This document shows positions 43,426 to 52,127 of a stretch of DNA of 64,000 bases, piece after piece. Source of the stretch: Streptomyces sp. NBC_01341. GTDB taxonomy: Bacteria > Actinomycetota > Actinomycetes > Streptomycetales > Streptomycetaceae. Within the stretch, counting starts at the first letter, position 1; every line of letters begins with the position of its first letter. Under the pieces are notes generated by a model. That model ran no database searches. It had not been told where the DNA came from and saw nothing but the letters and a program-made list of their open reading frames with translations. The position numbers and the translations under genes were made by a program. The stretch lies in NCBI RefSeq assembly GCF_035946055.1, contig NZ_CP108364.1:3596001-3660000 (forward strand). Direction: 5' to 3'.

Positions 43426-44199
43426 CTACGAGGGCCGCACCGACCGCTCGCACATCGCTTCGATACCGGCGATCAGGAGGTCGAGCGCGAACGCGAAGTC
43501 CCGCTCCCGCATCTCCTCCACGGTGTCCCCGCGGCGCGCCTGCATCAGGCTCTCCGAAGGTGCCATCGCCCGGTTCAGTTCCGGGTCCGCGCGGATCGAG
43601 CCCATCGCCCGCTCGACGTACTCGTCCTGGCTGAGTCCGGCCTCCGCCGTGCGCTGCACGAAGTGCCCCTCGATGGTGCCGAATCCGTAGACGAACTGGA
43701 AGACGGCAGACATCCCGCCCGTCCGGCGTTCGAGGGGCAGCCCGGTGGCCCGGATGACGTCCTGGACCGCGTACGAGAACAGCATCGAGTGCGGGCCGAT
43801 GTTCAGGAAGCTCCCGGCGAGTGCCGAGGCCCAGGGATGGCGCACCAGCATCCGGCGGTAGTTGGTGGCGAGCTCCCGCAGCCGGTCGCGCCAGTCGGCG
43901 TCCTCACGGGTGGGCGGGATCTCGCCGAAGACGGTGTCCAGGGCGAGTTCCAGCAGGTCGTCCTTGGTGTCGACGTACCAGTAGAGGGACATCGCCGTCA
44001 CGTCGAGCTCGGCGGCCAGGCGACGCATGGAGAACTTCGCGAGGCCGTCCGCGTCGAGCAGCCGCACACTCGCCGTCGTGATCCTGTCCCGGTCCAGGCC
44101 GGCCGGCTGGTCCGCCTTGCGGGCGCGCGACGGTGTGCGCCGGTCCAGCCACACACTGACCCGCGAAGGGTTCCTCACACGGTCTTCCGCGGACCCCAT
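43426..44199 (-). CDS. TetR family regulator with tetracycline-repressor-type C-terminus
   Basis: The ATG at 44199 is nine bases after AGGAG and gives 257 residues. The helix-turn-helix reads RITTASVRLLDADGLAKFSMRRLAAELDVTAMSLYWYVDTKDDLLELALD, typical for TetR-class repressors with the YWYV start of helix 4. The C-terminal domain is of the TetR_C type (ALAGSFLNIGPHSMLFSYAVQDVIRATGL). It lies 79 bases downstream of the MFS exporter gene on the same strand, so it is probably co-transcribed and represses that exporter through the twin TGTAC palindromes upstream. Confidence 0.85.
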   Translation of the reverse strand: MGSAEDRVRNPSRVSVWLDRRTPSRARKADQPAGLDRDRITTASVRLLDADGLAKFSMRRLAAELDVTAMSLYWYVDTKDDLLELALDTVFGEIPPTREDADWRDRLRELATNYRRMLVRHPWASALAGSFLNIGPHSMLFSYAVQDVIRATGLPLERRTGGMSAVFQFVYGFGTIEGHFVQRTAEAGLSQDEYVERAMGSIRADPELNRAMAPSESLMQARRGDTVEEMRERDFAFALDLLIAGIEAMCERSVRPS

Positions 44200-44278
44200 G
44201 GCGCACACTCCTCTTCTTCCGGTGGCACTGACTGCGTACCGGCACCCCGTCCGATGCTATGCCCGCCACCTGGGGCGT

Positions 44279-45778
44279 TCAGTCCGTCCGCGCGCGCTCC
44301 GCCCTCCGCAGCAGGGCGGCCGCGAGCAGACCTCCGGCCAGTACGGCGGCGGCGCCGACCAGTTGGCTGGTCTCCAGGCCGGAGGCGAAGGCGTCCGTGA
44401 CATCCGCGCGTACCCCCGGACCGTCCGCGACCGCCAGAGCGGCGGGGAGGGACGCCGTCCCGACGGCGCCCGGAACGAGTGCGGCGAACCGCGAGTTGAG
44501 CACGGCGCCGAGCACCGCGACCCCGAGGCCGTTGCCGAACTCGGCGAGCGTGCCGTTCACCCCGGCGCCCACGCCCGCCCTCTCGGGCGGGATGGCGCTC
44601 ATGATCGCGTTGGCCATCGCGGGCATGGCGAGCGCGATGCCCGCGCCCATGACGACCAGTCCGAGCAGCATGCCGCCGTATCCGTGGCCTCCCAGCAGGG
44701 CGATCGCCGCGAGCCCCGCGGACAGCAGGCACATCCCGGTGGCGATGGTCGCGGGCGTTCCCATCCTCGGGACCAGCCGGGCGCCGAGGCCGGTGAGGTT
44801 GAGCACCACCACCGTGAGGGCGAGCGGGGCCGTGCGCAGACCCGCCTCCAACGGCTCGTAGCCGAGCACGAACTGGAGGTGCTGGGTCAGCAGGAACAGC
44901 GATCCGGTCATCCCGAAGGCGACCAGGACGGCACCGGCCACCGCGCCGGTGAACCTCTGGTCGCGGAAGAAGTGCATGTCCAGCATCGGGTGGGGGACGT
45001 GGAGTTCCCAGAGGACGAATCCGGTGAGGACGGCGACCCCGGCGAAGGCGGTCAGCAGGACCCGGCCGGAGTCCCAGCCGTGCTCCGGGCCGGAGATGAT
45101 CGCGTACACGACGGCCGTCATGCCCAGGGTGGAGAGCAGCGCGCCGGCGAGGTCGGGGCGGTCACCGCTCGGGTTCTTCGACTCGGGGACCAGCCGGAGG
45201 ACCGCGATCAGTCCAACGGCCGCCACCGGGATGTTGACCAGGAAGATCGCACCCCACCAGAAGTGGTTCAGCATCGCGCCGCCGATCAGCGGACCGGCCG
45301 CGAAACCGAGGGAGCTGACGGTGGACCAGATGCCGATCGCCTTGACGCGCTCGGTGTCGTCGAAGATCTGCACCACGACCGCGAGGGTGGTCGTGATCAG
45401 CAGCGCGCCTCCGACTCCCATGCCCGCGCGGGCCGCGATCAGCTGGCCGGAGGACTGCGCCAGCCCTGCCGCGAGCGAGCCCACGCCGAACAGCGCCAGG
45501 CCCGCCGTCAGCATCTTCTTGCGGCCGTACCGGTCGGAGGCGCTTCCCGCGCTCAGCAGCAGACCGGACTGGACGAGCGAGTAGGCGTTGATCATCCACT
45601 GCACGTCGGCGGTGGAGGCGTGGAGTTCGTCGGTGAGCGAGGGGATCGCGACGTTCAGGACGGTGTTGTCGAGCAGCACGGTGAGCTGGGCCAGACAGAT
45701 GACGCCGAGGATCAGCCAGCGCTGCGCATGGGCGCCCCGGAGGGCTGGATCGTGCTGCTCGGCGGCGGTCGCCGTCAT
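44279..45778 (-). CDS. DHA2 (EmrB/QacA) family MFS exporter
   Basis: The ATG at 45778 follows AGGAG and gives 499 residues with about 14 helices. Motifs: LTVLLDNTVLNVAIPSLTDELH, SDRYGRKKML (motif A), GMGVGGALLITTT, and GFAAGPLIGGAMLNHFWWGAIFLVNIP (motif C). It differs more from the two other exporters in this window than they do from each other. The tail is short and basic. It is first in an operon with the TetR gene, and two TGTAC-N3-GTACA operators sit upstream. The substrate is unknown. Confidence 0.92.
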   Translation of the reverse strand: MTATAAEQHDPALRGAHAQRWLILGVICLAQLTVLLDNTVLNVAIPSLTDELHASTADVQWMINAYSLVQSGLLLSAGSASDRYGRKKMLTAGLALFGVGSLAAGLAQSSGQLIAARAGMGVGGALLITTTLAVVVQIFDDTERVKAIGIWSTVSSLGFAAGPLIGGAMLNHFWWGAIFLVNIPVAAVGLIAVLRLVPESKNPSGDRPDLAGALLSTLGMTAVVYAIISGPEHGWDSGRVLLTAFAGVAVLTGFVLWELHVPHPMLDMHFFRDQRFTGAVAGAVLVAFGMTGSLFLLTQHLQFVLGYEPLEAGLRTAPLALTVVVLNLTGLGARLVPRMGTPATIATGMCLLSAGLAAIALLGGHGYGGMLLGLVVMGAGIALAMPAMANAIMSAIPPERAGVGAGVNGTLAEFGNGLGVAVLGAVLNSRFAALVPGAVGTASLPAALAVADGPGVRADVTDAFASGLETSQLVGAAAVLAGGLLAAALLRRAERARTD

Positions 45779-45861
45779 GCGGACTCCTGTTTCCGGTGCA
45801 CGGGGCGGCGCACGTTCCGGTGCGCCCGCACGGTGCTCCTCGGGTGTGCGGGAAGGATTCC

Positions 45862-45894
45862 TGTACACCGTAAAGTAGTCCTGTACGCCGTACA
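45862..45894. promoter_or_regulatory. Twin TetR operators upstream of the MFS-TetR operon
   Basis: TGTAC-GCC-GTACA (45882-45894) is a perfect palindrome. An imperfect copy, TGTAC-ACC-GTAAA, lies exactly 20 bp away at 45862-45874. A lone TTGTAC half site follows at 45902. They overlap the expected promoter of the exporter. Confidence 0.65.
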
Positions 45895-45937
45895 ACTCAC
45901 TTTGTACGTCCGCCCTGCGACGCTCCGCGCGCCGGAA

Positions 45938-45979
45938 ACAGGGCGTGGCCCGGGGTGTTCGCCCCGGGCCACGCCCTGT
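45938..45979 (-). terminator. Terminator of the RR-HK-GT2-GT39 operon
   Basis: Two 18-bp arms, starting ACAGGGCGTGGCCCGGGG, are perfectly complementary around a 6-base loop, 19 bases beyond the GT39 stop codon on the minus strand. Confidence 0.85.
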
Positions 45980-45997
45980 CGGTCCCGCCGCCGGTTC

Positions 45998-48184
45998 CTA
46001 CTCCCCGCTCTTCGGCGAGGTCAGGTCGTAGAAGGTCGCGTTGCCGGCCGTGATCTCCTCGAAGTTGTCCTCGACCCACGACGAGATCCGGGAGGAAGTG
46101 CCCTCGCCGCCCATGCCTCCGCCCATGCCGCCCGCGATGAAGTAGTGGACCCTTCCGTCCGCGACGTACTTCTTGAACCGGTCGAGCGTCGGGGACGGGT
46201 CGCTGCCGTTGAATCCGCCGACGGCCATCACCGGGTCACCGGTGGCCAGCTGGTAACTCGCCGCGTTCTGCGAGCCGATGGCCGCGGCGGCCCAGGTGTA
46301 CGCGTCGGCGTCCTGCTTCAGGAGCGTCGCGGCCTCCGAGTCGACGGAGGCGCCGTTGAGCAGACCGCCCATGCCGCCACCGCCCGCGCCCCCTTCGCCC
46401 GCCCCGCCACCCGGCATGACGCCCTGCCGGCCACCGGGAGCCTGACCGCCCTGGTTGCCGTTGGGTGCTTGACCGCCCTGCTGCGCGCCCTGGCCCGGCG
46501 TCCCGCCGCCCGGGAAACCACCGTCCAGCGCATTGCCCGGCGCCCGGCCGCCCTGCTGCATGCCCTGCCCCGGCGGCCGCATGCCACCGCCGGGGAAGCC
46601 ACCCGGGAAACCACCGCCCCGGCCGCCGCCAGGACCGCCCATGCTCGCGCCGGACGGGCCCGCCGTGACGATCGAACCCTGGTGCCCGGTGTTCAGGGTG
46701 CTGACCGTGTACGCCGCCGGCCCGGCGAGCGAGGCCGCGAGGCCCAGCCCCACCGCCCCGAGCACCAGCGTCCGCCCGAGCCGTGTGGCCGGCAGCAGCC
46801 CCACCGCGCCCAGCAGGCCGCCGATCAGGACGGCCCAGCGCAGCCACGGCACGTAGTCCGGCGTGCGCGCCAGCAGGACGTACGACCAGACCACCGTCAC
46901 CGCGACGGTCGTGCCGAGCACGGCCCCGGCCCACCACGTGCCCCGTTCCTCCCAGAGGACGGTGGCTCCCATACCGGTGAGCGCGGCGATGCCGGGCGCC
47001 AGGGCGACGGTGTAGTACTGGTGGAAGATCCCGGCCATGAAGCTGAAGACGAGCGCCGTCATCAGCAGGGAACCGCCCCAGGCGAGGAAAGCCGCGCGGA
47101 CCGCGTCGGTCCGCTTCGCCCGCCACGTCAGCCACACCCCGGCGGCCAGCAGCACCAGCGCCGCGGGCAGCAGCCACGAGATCTGGCCGCCGATCTCGGA
47201 GTTGAACATCCGACCGATGCCGGTCTCACCCCAGCCGCCGCCCCGGCCTCCTCCTCCGCCGCCGCCTCCGACGCTGCCGGTCTCCTCGCCGTTGATCCGG
47301 CCCAGACCGTTGTAGCCGAACGTCAGCTCCAGGAAGGAGTTGTTCTGCGAACCGCCGACGTACGGCCGCGAGGAGGCCGGCCACAGCTCGACGACGGCCA
47401 CCCACCAACCGCCGGACACGACCATCGCCAGTGCCGCCAGGCCCAGTTGGCCGAACCGCCTGCCGACGGATCCGGGCGCGAACACCGCGTACAGCACGGC
47501 CAGCGGCGGCAGGATCAGGAACGCCTGCAGGGTCTTCGACAGGAAGGCGAGACCCACGGCGACGCCCGCCCACACCAGCCACTTCGTCCTGCCGCCCTCC
47601 ATCGCGCGCAGCACGCAGTAGACGGTGACGGTCATCAGGAGCGCGAGCAGCGCGTCCGGGTTGTTGAAGCGGAACATCAGGGCCGCGACCGGGGTGAGGG
47701 CGAGGACCACCATCGCGATCAGCCCGGCGGCGGCGCTGAAGCGGCGGCGGACCGCCGCGTACAGGACACCCGCCGTGGCGACCGCCATCAGCACCTGGGG
47801 CACGAGGATCGCCCAGGAGCTCAGACCGAAGATCCGCACCGACAGGGCCATCGGCCAGAGGGTGGCCGGTGGCTTGTCGACGGTGATGGCGTTGGCGGAG
47901 TCCAGCGAGCCGAAGAAGAAGGCCTTCCAGTTCCGGCTGCCGGCCTGCACGGCGGCGGAGTAGAAGGAGTTGGCGTAACCGGAGGCGCTGAGGTTCCACA
48001 GGTACGCGAGGCCGATGACCAGCAGCAGGCCCAGGAAGGCGGGCCTCACCCAGCGCGGGTCCTCGGGCCTGCCGCGACGAAGGCGACGCGACAGCGGCTC
48101 CCGCCGGTCACCCGCGTGCGCCGCCGCCCGCGCGGGGGCGCCGGGTGGGGCCTGGACGTGGTCGGAGTGCGTGGCCATGGTCAT
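45998..48184 (-). CDS. GT39/ArnT-like membrane glycosyltransferase with Gly-rich insert
   Basis: The protein (728 residues from ATG 48184) begins with a polar tail, then a GT39-type C-fold membrane domain: an early loop with NSFYSAAVQAGSRNWKAFFFGSLDSANAITVDKPPATLWPMAL, where the acidic residue is catalytic in ArnT/PMT relatives, and 10-12 helices. A poly-Gly run (SVGGGGGGGGRGGG) lies in an outside loop near 300. A long Gly/Pro/Gln-rich stretch (about 485-590) precedes a C-terminal extracytoplasmic domain. Family members transfer sugars from lipid carriers to outside acceptors. The start overlaps the GT2 stop by one base. Confidence 0.9.
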   Translation of the reverse strand: MTMATHSDHVQAPPGAPARAAAHAGDRREPLSRRLRRGRPEDPRWVRPAFLGLLLVIGLAYLWNLSASGYANSFYSAAVQAGSRNWKAFFFGSLDSANAITVDKPPATLWPMALSVRIFGLSSWAILVPQVLMAVATAGVLYAAVRRRFSAAAGLIAMVVLALTPVAALMFRFNNPDALLALLMTVTVYCVLRAMEGGRTKWLVWAGVAVGLAFLSKTLQAFLILPPLAVLYAVFAPGSVGRRFGQLGLAALAMVVSGGWWVAVVELWPASSRPYVGGSQNNSFLELTFGYNGLGRINGEETGSVGGGGGGGGRGGGWGETGIGRMFNSEIGGQISWLLPAALVLLAAGVWLTWRAKRTDAVRAAFLAWGGSLLMTALVFSFMAGIFHQYYTVALAPGIAALTGMGATVLWEERGTWWAGAVLGTTVAVTVVWSYVLLARTPDYVPWLRWAVLIGGLLGAVGLLPATRLGRTLVLGAVGLGLAASLAGPAAYTVSTLNTGHQGSIVTAGPSGASMGGPGGGRGGGFPGGFPGGGMRPPGQGMQQGGRAPGNALDGGFPGGGTPGQGAQQGGQAPNGNQGGQAPGGRQGVMPGGGAGEGGAGGGGMGGLLNGASVDSEAATLLKQDADAYTWAAAAIGSQNAASYQLATGDPVMAVGGFNGSDPSPTLDRFKKYVADGRVHYFIAGGMGGGMGGEGTSSRISSWVEDNFEEITAGNATFYDLTSPKSGE

Positions 48185-49482
48185 CAGGCGTTCCTCGGTT
48201 CGTGGGCGGGACCCTTGCGGGCGTCCTGGCCGTCGGTGCGCCGGTCGGGGAACACCCAGGCGCGGAAGAGCAGAAAGCGCAGCACCGTCGCCGCGAGGTT
48301 GGCCGCGATCAGCACGGCGAGTTCCGTGCTGTGCGACGCCGGTCCGGAGGCGGCGGCCAGACCCGCGAGCGAACCACTGGTGAGCGCGAGCCCGATCGCG
48401 AAGACGACGAGCCCCTGCGCCTGGTGCCGGACGGCGCCGCCCCGTCCGCGTACGCCGAAGGTGAGCCGCCGGTTCGCCGCCGTGTTCGCGATGGCGGACA
48501 CCAAGAGGGCCGCGCCGTTGGCGGTCTGCGCGCCGACGCCCGTCCGGAAGAGGGAGTACAGGGCGAGATACGCGAGTGTGGAGAGCGCGCCGACGACGCA
48601 GAAGCCGACCAGTTGCCTGGCGAGTCCCCGCGGGACACCGGGCACGGCACGGTCGCGCGGGTCGTCGCCGAACGGCCGTGACAGCCGGTCCAGGGGCAGC
48701 GCCCCGGTGGCCAGGGCCCTGCCCACCCGCCAGACCCCCTTGAGGTCCTCGGTCGCGGTCCTCACGATGTGCACGGTCGAGTCCGGGTCGTCGACCCAGT
48801 CGACCGGCACCTCGTGGATGCGCAGTCCGGCGCGCTCGGCGAGCACCAGCATCTCCGTGTCGAAGAACCAACCCGTGTCCTCGACCATCGGCAGCAGCCG
48901 CTCGGCGACCTCGCGCCGTATGGCCTTGAAGCCGCACTGCGCGTCACTGAACCCGGCGGCCAGCGAGGAGCGCAGGATGAGGTTGTACGCCCGCGAGATG
49001 AACTCCCGCTTCGAGCCCCGCACGACCCGCGAACTGCGGGCCAGGCGCGAGCCGATGGCCAGGTCGGAGTGGCCGGAGATCAGCGGGGCGACCAGCGGCA
49101 GAAGGGCGTTCAGGTCCGTGGAGAGGTCCACGTCCATGTAGGCCAGGACCGGGGAGTCGGAGTGGGACCACACGGTCCGCAGCGCCCTGCCCCGGCCCTT
49201 CTCCTCCAGCCGGTGCGATCTGACCTCGGGGATGAGCGAGGCGAGCGCCGCCGCCACCTGGGGAGTCCGGTCGGTGCTCGCGTTGTCCGCGACGGTGATC
49301 CGGAAGCCGTAGGGGAAGGTTCGCGCCAGATGGTCGTGCAGGCGCAGCACACACGTTTCGAGGTCCTTCTCCTCGTTGTGCACGGGGATCACCACATCGA
49401 GTACGGGTACCGGAGCGCCGACCGCTGCGGCCAGGAGATGCTCCCGGGCCGGCAGGGTGCTCCACGGGGTGTCGGTTCGCAT
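48184..49482 (-). CDS. GT2 polyprenyl-phosphate glycosyltransferase fused to GtrA
   Basis: From ATG 49482 the protein has 432 residues. Residues 25-260 are a dolichyl-phosphate mannose synthase-like GT2 domain: DVVIPVHNEEKDLETCV, then VLAYMDVDLSTDL (the DxD metal site) and DAQCGFKAIRREVAERL. Residues of about 290-410 are a four-helix GtrA domain (QLVGFCVVGALSTLAYLALYSLF, NTAANRRLTF). Such enzymes charge a polyprenyl phosphate and help flip it. The product would feed the GT39 enzyme encoded directly downstream. It follows the histidine kinase by 25 bases. Confidence 0.92.
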   Translation of the reverse strand: MRTDTPWSTLPAREHLLAAAVGAPVPVLDVVIPVHNEEKDLETCVLRLHDHLARTFPYGFRITVADNASTDRTPQVAAALASLIPEVRSHRLEEKGRGRALRTVWSHSDSPVLAYMDVDLSTDLNALLPLVAPLISGHSDLAIGSRLARSSRVVRGSKREFISRAYNLILRSSLAAGFSDAQCGFKAIRREVAERLLPMVEDTGWFFDTEMLVLAERAGLRIHEVPVDWVDDPDSTVHIVRTATEDLKGVWRVGRALATGALPLDRLSRPFGDDPRDRAVPGVPRGLARQLVGFCVVGALSTLAYLALYSLFRTGVGAQTANGAALLVSAIANTAANRRLTFGVRGRGGAVRHQAQGLVVFAIGLALTSGSLAGLAAASGPASHSTELAVLIAANLAATVLRFLLFRAWVFPDRRTDGQDARKGPAHEPRNA

Positions 49483-49507
49483 GGGACGACACTCGCCAAC
49501 CCCGCTG

Positions 49508-51226
49508 TCACATCCGTGTGCTGAGCCTGTGGCCGGGCTGTGAGTGCTCCACGGCCACGTCGCGGACGCCGTTTCCGCGGGCCGTCGGGTCCGCGACGGA
49601 GCCGCCCGCCGGATCCGCGGAGCCGTGCCCACCGGCGCCGTGCACCGGGGTGGGGCAGGCGCTCCGGCCTTCGGGTCCGCGCCCGTCCCCGGGCACCGCG
49701 TCCGCCGGCAGGTGGACGGCGAAGACCGTGTCACCCGGCACCGACCGGACCTCGACCCGGCCGCCGTGGGCGGTGACGACGGCCTGCACGATGGCCAGGC
49801 CGAGTCCCGTCGAGCCGGCGTGCCGGGAGCGCGAGGCGTCGCCGCGCGCGAACCGTTCGAAGACGCGCGGCCGCAGCTCGGGCGGGATGCCCGGGCCGTC
49901 GTCCCGGACCTCCAGGGTCACCCAGGGCACGTTTCCGTGCGCCTGGCTCACCCGCACCGTGACGGTCGTCCCGGGCGGTGTGTGCGTACGGGCGTTGGCC
50001 AGCAGGTTGACCAGGACCTGCTGGATCCTCGTCGCGTCCGCCGACACCGTCGCGGGCACCTCGGGCAGTTCCAGACGCCACCGGTGGGAGCCCCCCGGAT
50101 CTCCGCCGGACGTGCGGTCCGCGACGCGTGCGTCGCTGACCGCGTCGACGACCAGGGGCGTGAGATCGGTGCTCTCGTACGAGAGCGGCCGTCCGGCATC
50201 GATCCGGGCCAGCAGCAGCAGGTCCTCGACCATGCCCGTCATCCGCTCCGCCTCGGACTCGATGCGCCCCAGGGCGTGCCGGGTGTCGGGGCCGGTGCTC
50301 TCCCGTCCGCGCCGGGTCAGTTCGGCGTAACCGCGGATCGAGGCGAGCGGGGTGCGCAGCTCGTGACTCGCGTCCGCGACGAACTGCCTGACCCGCGTCT
50401 CGCTCTTCTGCCGGGCGTCCAGGGCCAGGCCCACATGCCCCAGCATCCTGTTGAGGGCCGCGCCGACCTGCCCCACCTCGGTACGCGGATCGGCCTCCGC
50501 CTCCGGAACCCGCTCGAAGAGGGCCACCTCGCCGCTGTGCAGGGGAAGCTCGGACACCCGCGTGGCGGTGGCCACGACCCGGCGCAGAGGGCGCAGGGCC
50601 ACACCGACCATGGCCGCGCCGGCGATCCCGGCGGCGATGAGCCCGGCGCCGGTGACACAGACCTCGACCAGGATCAGGGTGGCGACTGCCTTGTCCACCT
50701 CGGCCGTCGGAATGCCGACCAGGACGGACGTGGAGCCGCCGTGCGGCACGACCTGCACGCGGTAGCCACCGAGCCCCGGGAGATCGACGTCGCGCGGCCC
50801 GCCGCCCGGAGTCACCCCGGCGGCGTCCAGGACCTTCACCTGGGCGTCGGTCAGCGCCTCGGTGACCTGCTGGGCACCCGGGCTGCCGCTTTTCTTCACC
50901 ACCTTCGACAGGATGACGGAACCGTCGGCGACCACGGCCCCGAACGTGTTGAACGGCTGGCCCCCGCCCCTGCCGACGAAGTCCAGCGGCTCCCTCTCCC
51001 GCGGGACGCCCGGCGTGATCATGCCGCTGCCCGGCGGGCGCGCCTCGGCGATCATGGAGAGGTCGCGCAGCTGGCCGTCGAGCTTGCCGTACATGTAGCT
51101 GTGGAAGGCGATGGCGGTGACCGAGCCGATCACGGCCGCGACGACCGCGATGAGCGTCACCGCGTACACGACGAGCCGGGTCCGCAGCGTCCACGGGCGC
51201 CCGCCGGACCTCTTCCTCCTGCTCAC
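49508..51226 (-). CDS. Sensor histidine kinase
   Basis: The 572-residue protein starts at GTG 51226, four bases after the response regulator stop. It has two membrane helices (about 20-42 and 185-210) flanking an extracytoplasmic sensor, a HAMP domain (about 210-270), the phospho-accepting His in DASHELRTPLASI (near 295), an N-box (QQVLVNLLANARTHTP), and G boxes DDGPGIP and STGLGLAIVQAVV. The tail after residue 500 is long and variable. With the OmpR-type regulator upstream it senses an envelope signal that is not known. Confidence 0.93.
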   Translation of the reverse strand: MSRRKRSGGRPWTLRTRLVVYAVTLIAVVAAVIGSVTAIAFHSYMYGKLDGQLRDLSMIAEARPPGSGMITPGVPREREPLDFVGRGGGQPFNTFGAVVADGSVILSKVVKKSGSPGAQQVTEALTDAQVKVLDAAGVTPGGGPRDVDLPGLGGYRVQVVPHGGSTSVLVGIPTAEVDKAVATLILVEVCVTGAGLIAAGIAGAAMVGVALRPLRRVVATATRVSELPLHSGEVALFERVPEAEADPRTEVGQVGAALNRMLGHVGLALDARQKSETRVRQFVADASHELRTPLASIRGYAELTRRGRESTGPDTRHALGRIESEAERMTGMVEDLLLLARIDAGRPLSYESTDLTPLVVDAVSDARVADRTSGGDPGGSHRWRLELPEVPATVSADATRIQQVLVNLLANARTHTPPGTTVTVRVSQAHGNVPWVTLEVRDDGPGIPPELRPRVFERFARGDASRSRHAGSTGLGLAIVQAVVTAHGGRVEVRSVPGDTVFAVHLPADAVPGDGRGPEGRSACPTPVHGAGGHGSADPAGGSVADPTARGNGVRDVAVEHSQPGHRLSTRM

Positions 51227-51230
51227 CGGG

Positions 51231-51968
51231 CTATTCGCCCGGCTTGATCAGATACCCCGCCCCGCGCCGGGTGTGGATCATCGGCGACCTCCCGGCGTCG
51301 ATCTTCTTGCGCAGGTAGGAGATGTAGAGCTCGACGACGTTCGCCTGGCCGCCGAAGTCGTAGTTCCAGACCCGGTCGAGGATCTGGGCCTTGCTCAGCA
51401 CGCGGCGCGGATTGCGCATCAGGAAGCGCAGCAGCTCGAACTCCGTCGCCGTCAGGTGGACGAAGTCGTCACCCCGGCTCACCTCGTGGCTGTCCTCGTC
51501 CAGCATCAGGTCACCGACGACGAGCGTCGACTCGCTGCGGACGGAAGCGGTACCGGAGCGGCGGATCAGCCCCCGCAGCCGCGCGACGACCTCCTCCAGG
51601 CTGAACGGCTTGGTGACGTAGTCGTCCCCGCCCGCCGTGAGCCCCGCGATCCGGTCCTCCACCGCGTCCCGCGCCGTGAGGAACAGCACCGGGACGTCCG
51701 ACAGTTCGCGCCGCAACCGCCCGAGCACGGCGAGCCCGTCCATGTCGGGGAGCATCACGTCGAGGACCACCGCGTCCGGCCGGAAGTCACGCGCGGTCCG
51801 GACGGCACCCTCACCGTCGCCCGCGCTGCGCACCTCCCACCCCTCGTAGCGCAGCGCCATGGAGAGCAGCTCGGCCAGCGGCGCCTCGTCGTCCACCACC
51901 AGCACGCGGACAGGGGTGCGGTCCGGCCTGAGCAGTTCGGTACGCCCCTGGGGCGAGGTCGTCGTCAT
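51231..51968 (-). CDS. OmpR/PhoB family response regulator
   Basis: Starting at ATG 51968, the 245 residues show a receiver domain with the acidic pocket VVDDE, the phospho-accepting Asp in VVLDVMLPDMDGL (near 70) and the Lys in DDYVTKPFSLEE. A winged helix follows (about 150-243: LTATEFELLRFLMRNPRRVLSKAQILDRVW, ending HTRRGAGYLIKP). It is the first gene of the operon with the kinase and two glycosyltransferases, so it probably controls their expression. Direct GTGAGA repeats 11 bp apart lie upstream. A longer start at 52073 is less likely. Confidence 0.93.
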   Translation of the reverse strand: MTTTSPQGRTELLRPDRTPVRVLVVDDEAPLAELLSMALRYEGWEVRSAGDGEGAVRTARDFRPDAVVLDVMLPDMDGLAVLGRLRRELSDVPVLFLTARDAVEDRIAGLTAGGDDYVTKPFSLEEVVARLRGLIRRSGTASVRSESTLVVGDLMLDEDSHEVSRGDDFVHLTATEFELLRFLMRNPRRVLSKAQILDRVWNYDFGGQANVVELYISYLRKKIDAGRSPMIHTRRGAGYLIKPGE

Positions 51969-51979
51969 GGCCCAAGCCT

Positions 51980-51996
51980 GTGAGACGGCCGTGAGA
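51980..51996. promoter_or_regulatory. Direct repeat, candidate OmpR-type operator
   Basis: GTGAGA occurs at 51980-51985 and 51991-51996, exactly one helical turn (11 bp) apart. This is the spacing of direct repeats bound by OmpR/PhoB-type dimers. It is 12 bases before the response regulator start. Confidence 0.45.
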
Positions 51997-52060
51997 GGGA
52001 GCTTTCGCCTACCTGTGAATTTCCTGAGAAACGCGCCGGAACCCATGGGACCGCCCTCTG

Positions 52061-52125
52061 TGCCCGTGCGCACCGCCCTGCGGGGTGCCCATGCGCACCG
52101 CCCTGCGGGTGCCCATGCGCGCGGG
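52061..52125. repeat. 24-25-bp imperfect tandem repeat
   Basis: The unit TGCCCATGCGCACCGCCCTG occurs at 52061 (with one change), 52086 and, shortened, 52110. It fills the end of the amidohydrolase 3' flank, between that gene and the response regulator promoter. Its role is not known. Confidence 0.7.
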
Positions 52126-52127
52126 GC

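Noticed and set aside
44027..49141. A 1704-codon open frame on the plus strand
   Set aside because: It lies antisense to four well-supported genes and has the Arg/Gly/His-rich composition produced by reading GC-biased codons backwards. No domain is visible.
52061..52125. A CRISPR array
   Set aside because: The units abut with no spacers and there are no cas genes in the window.
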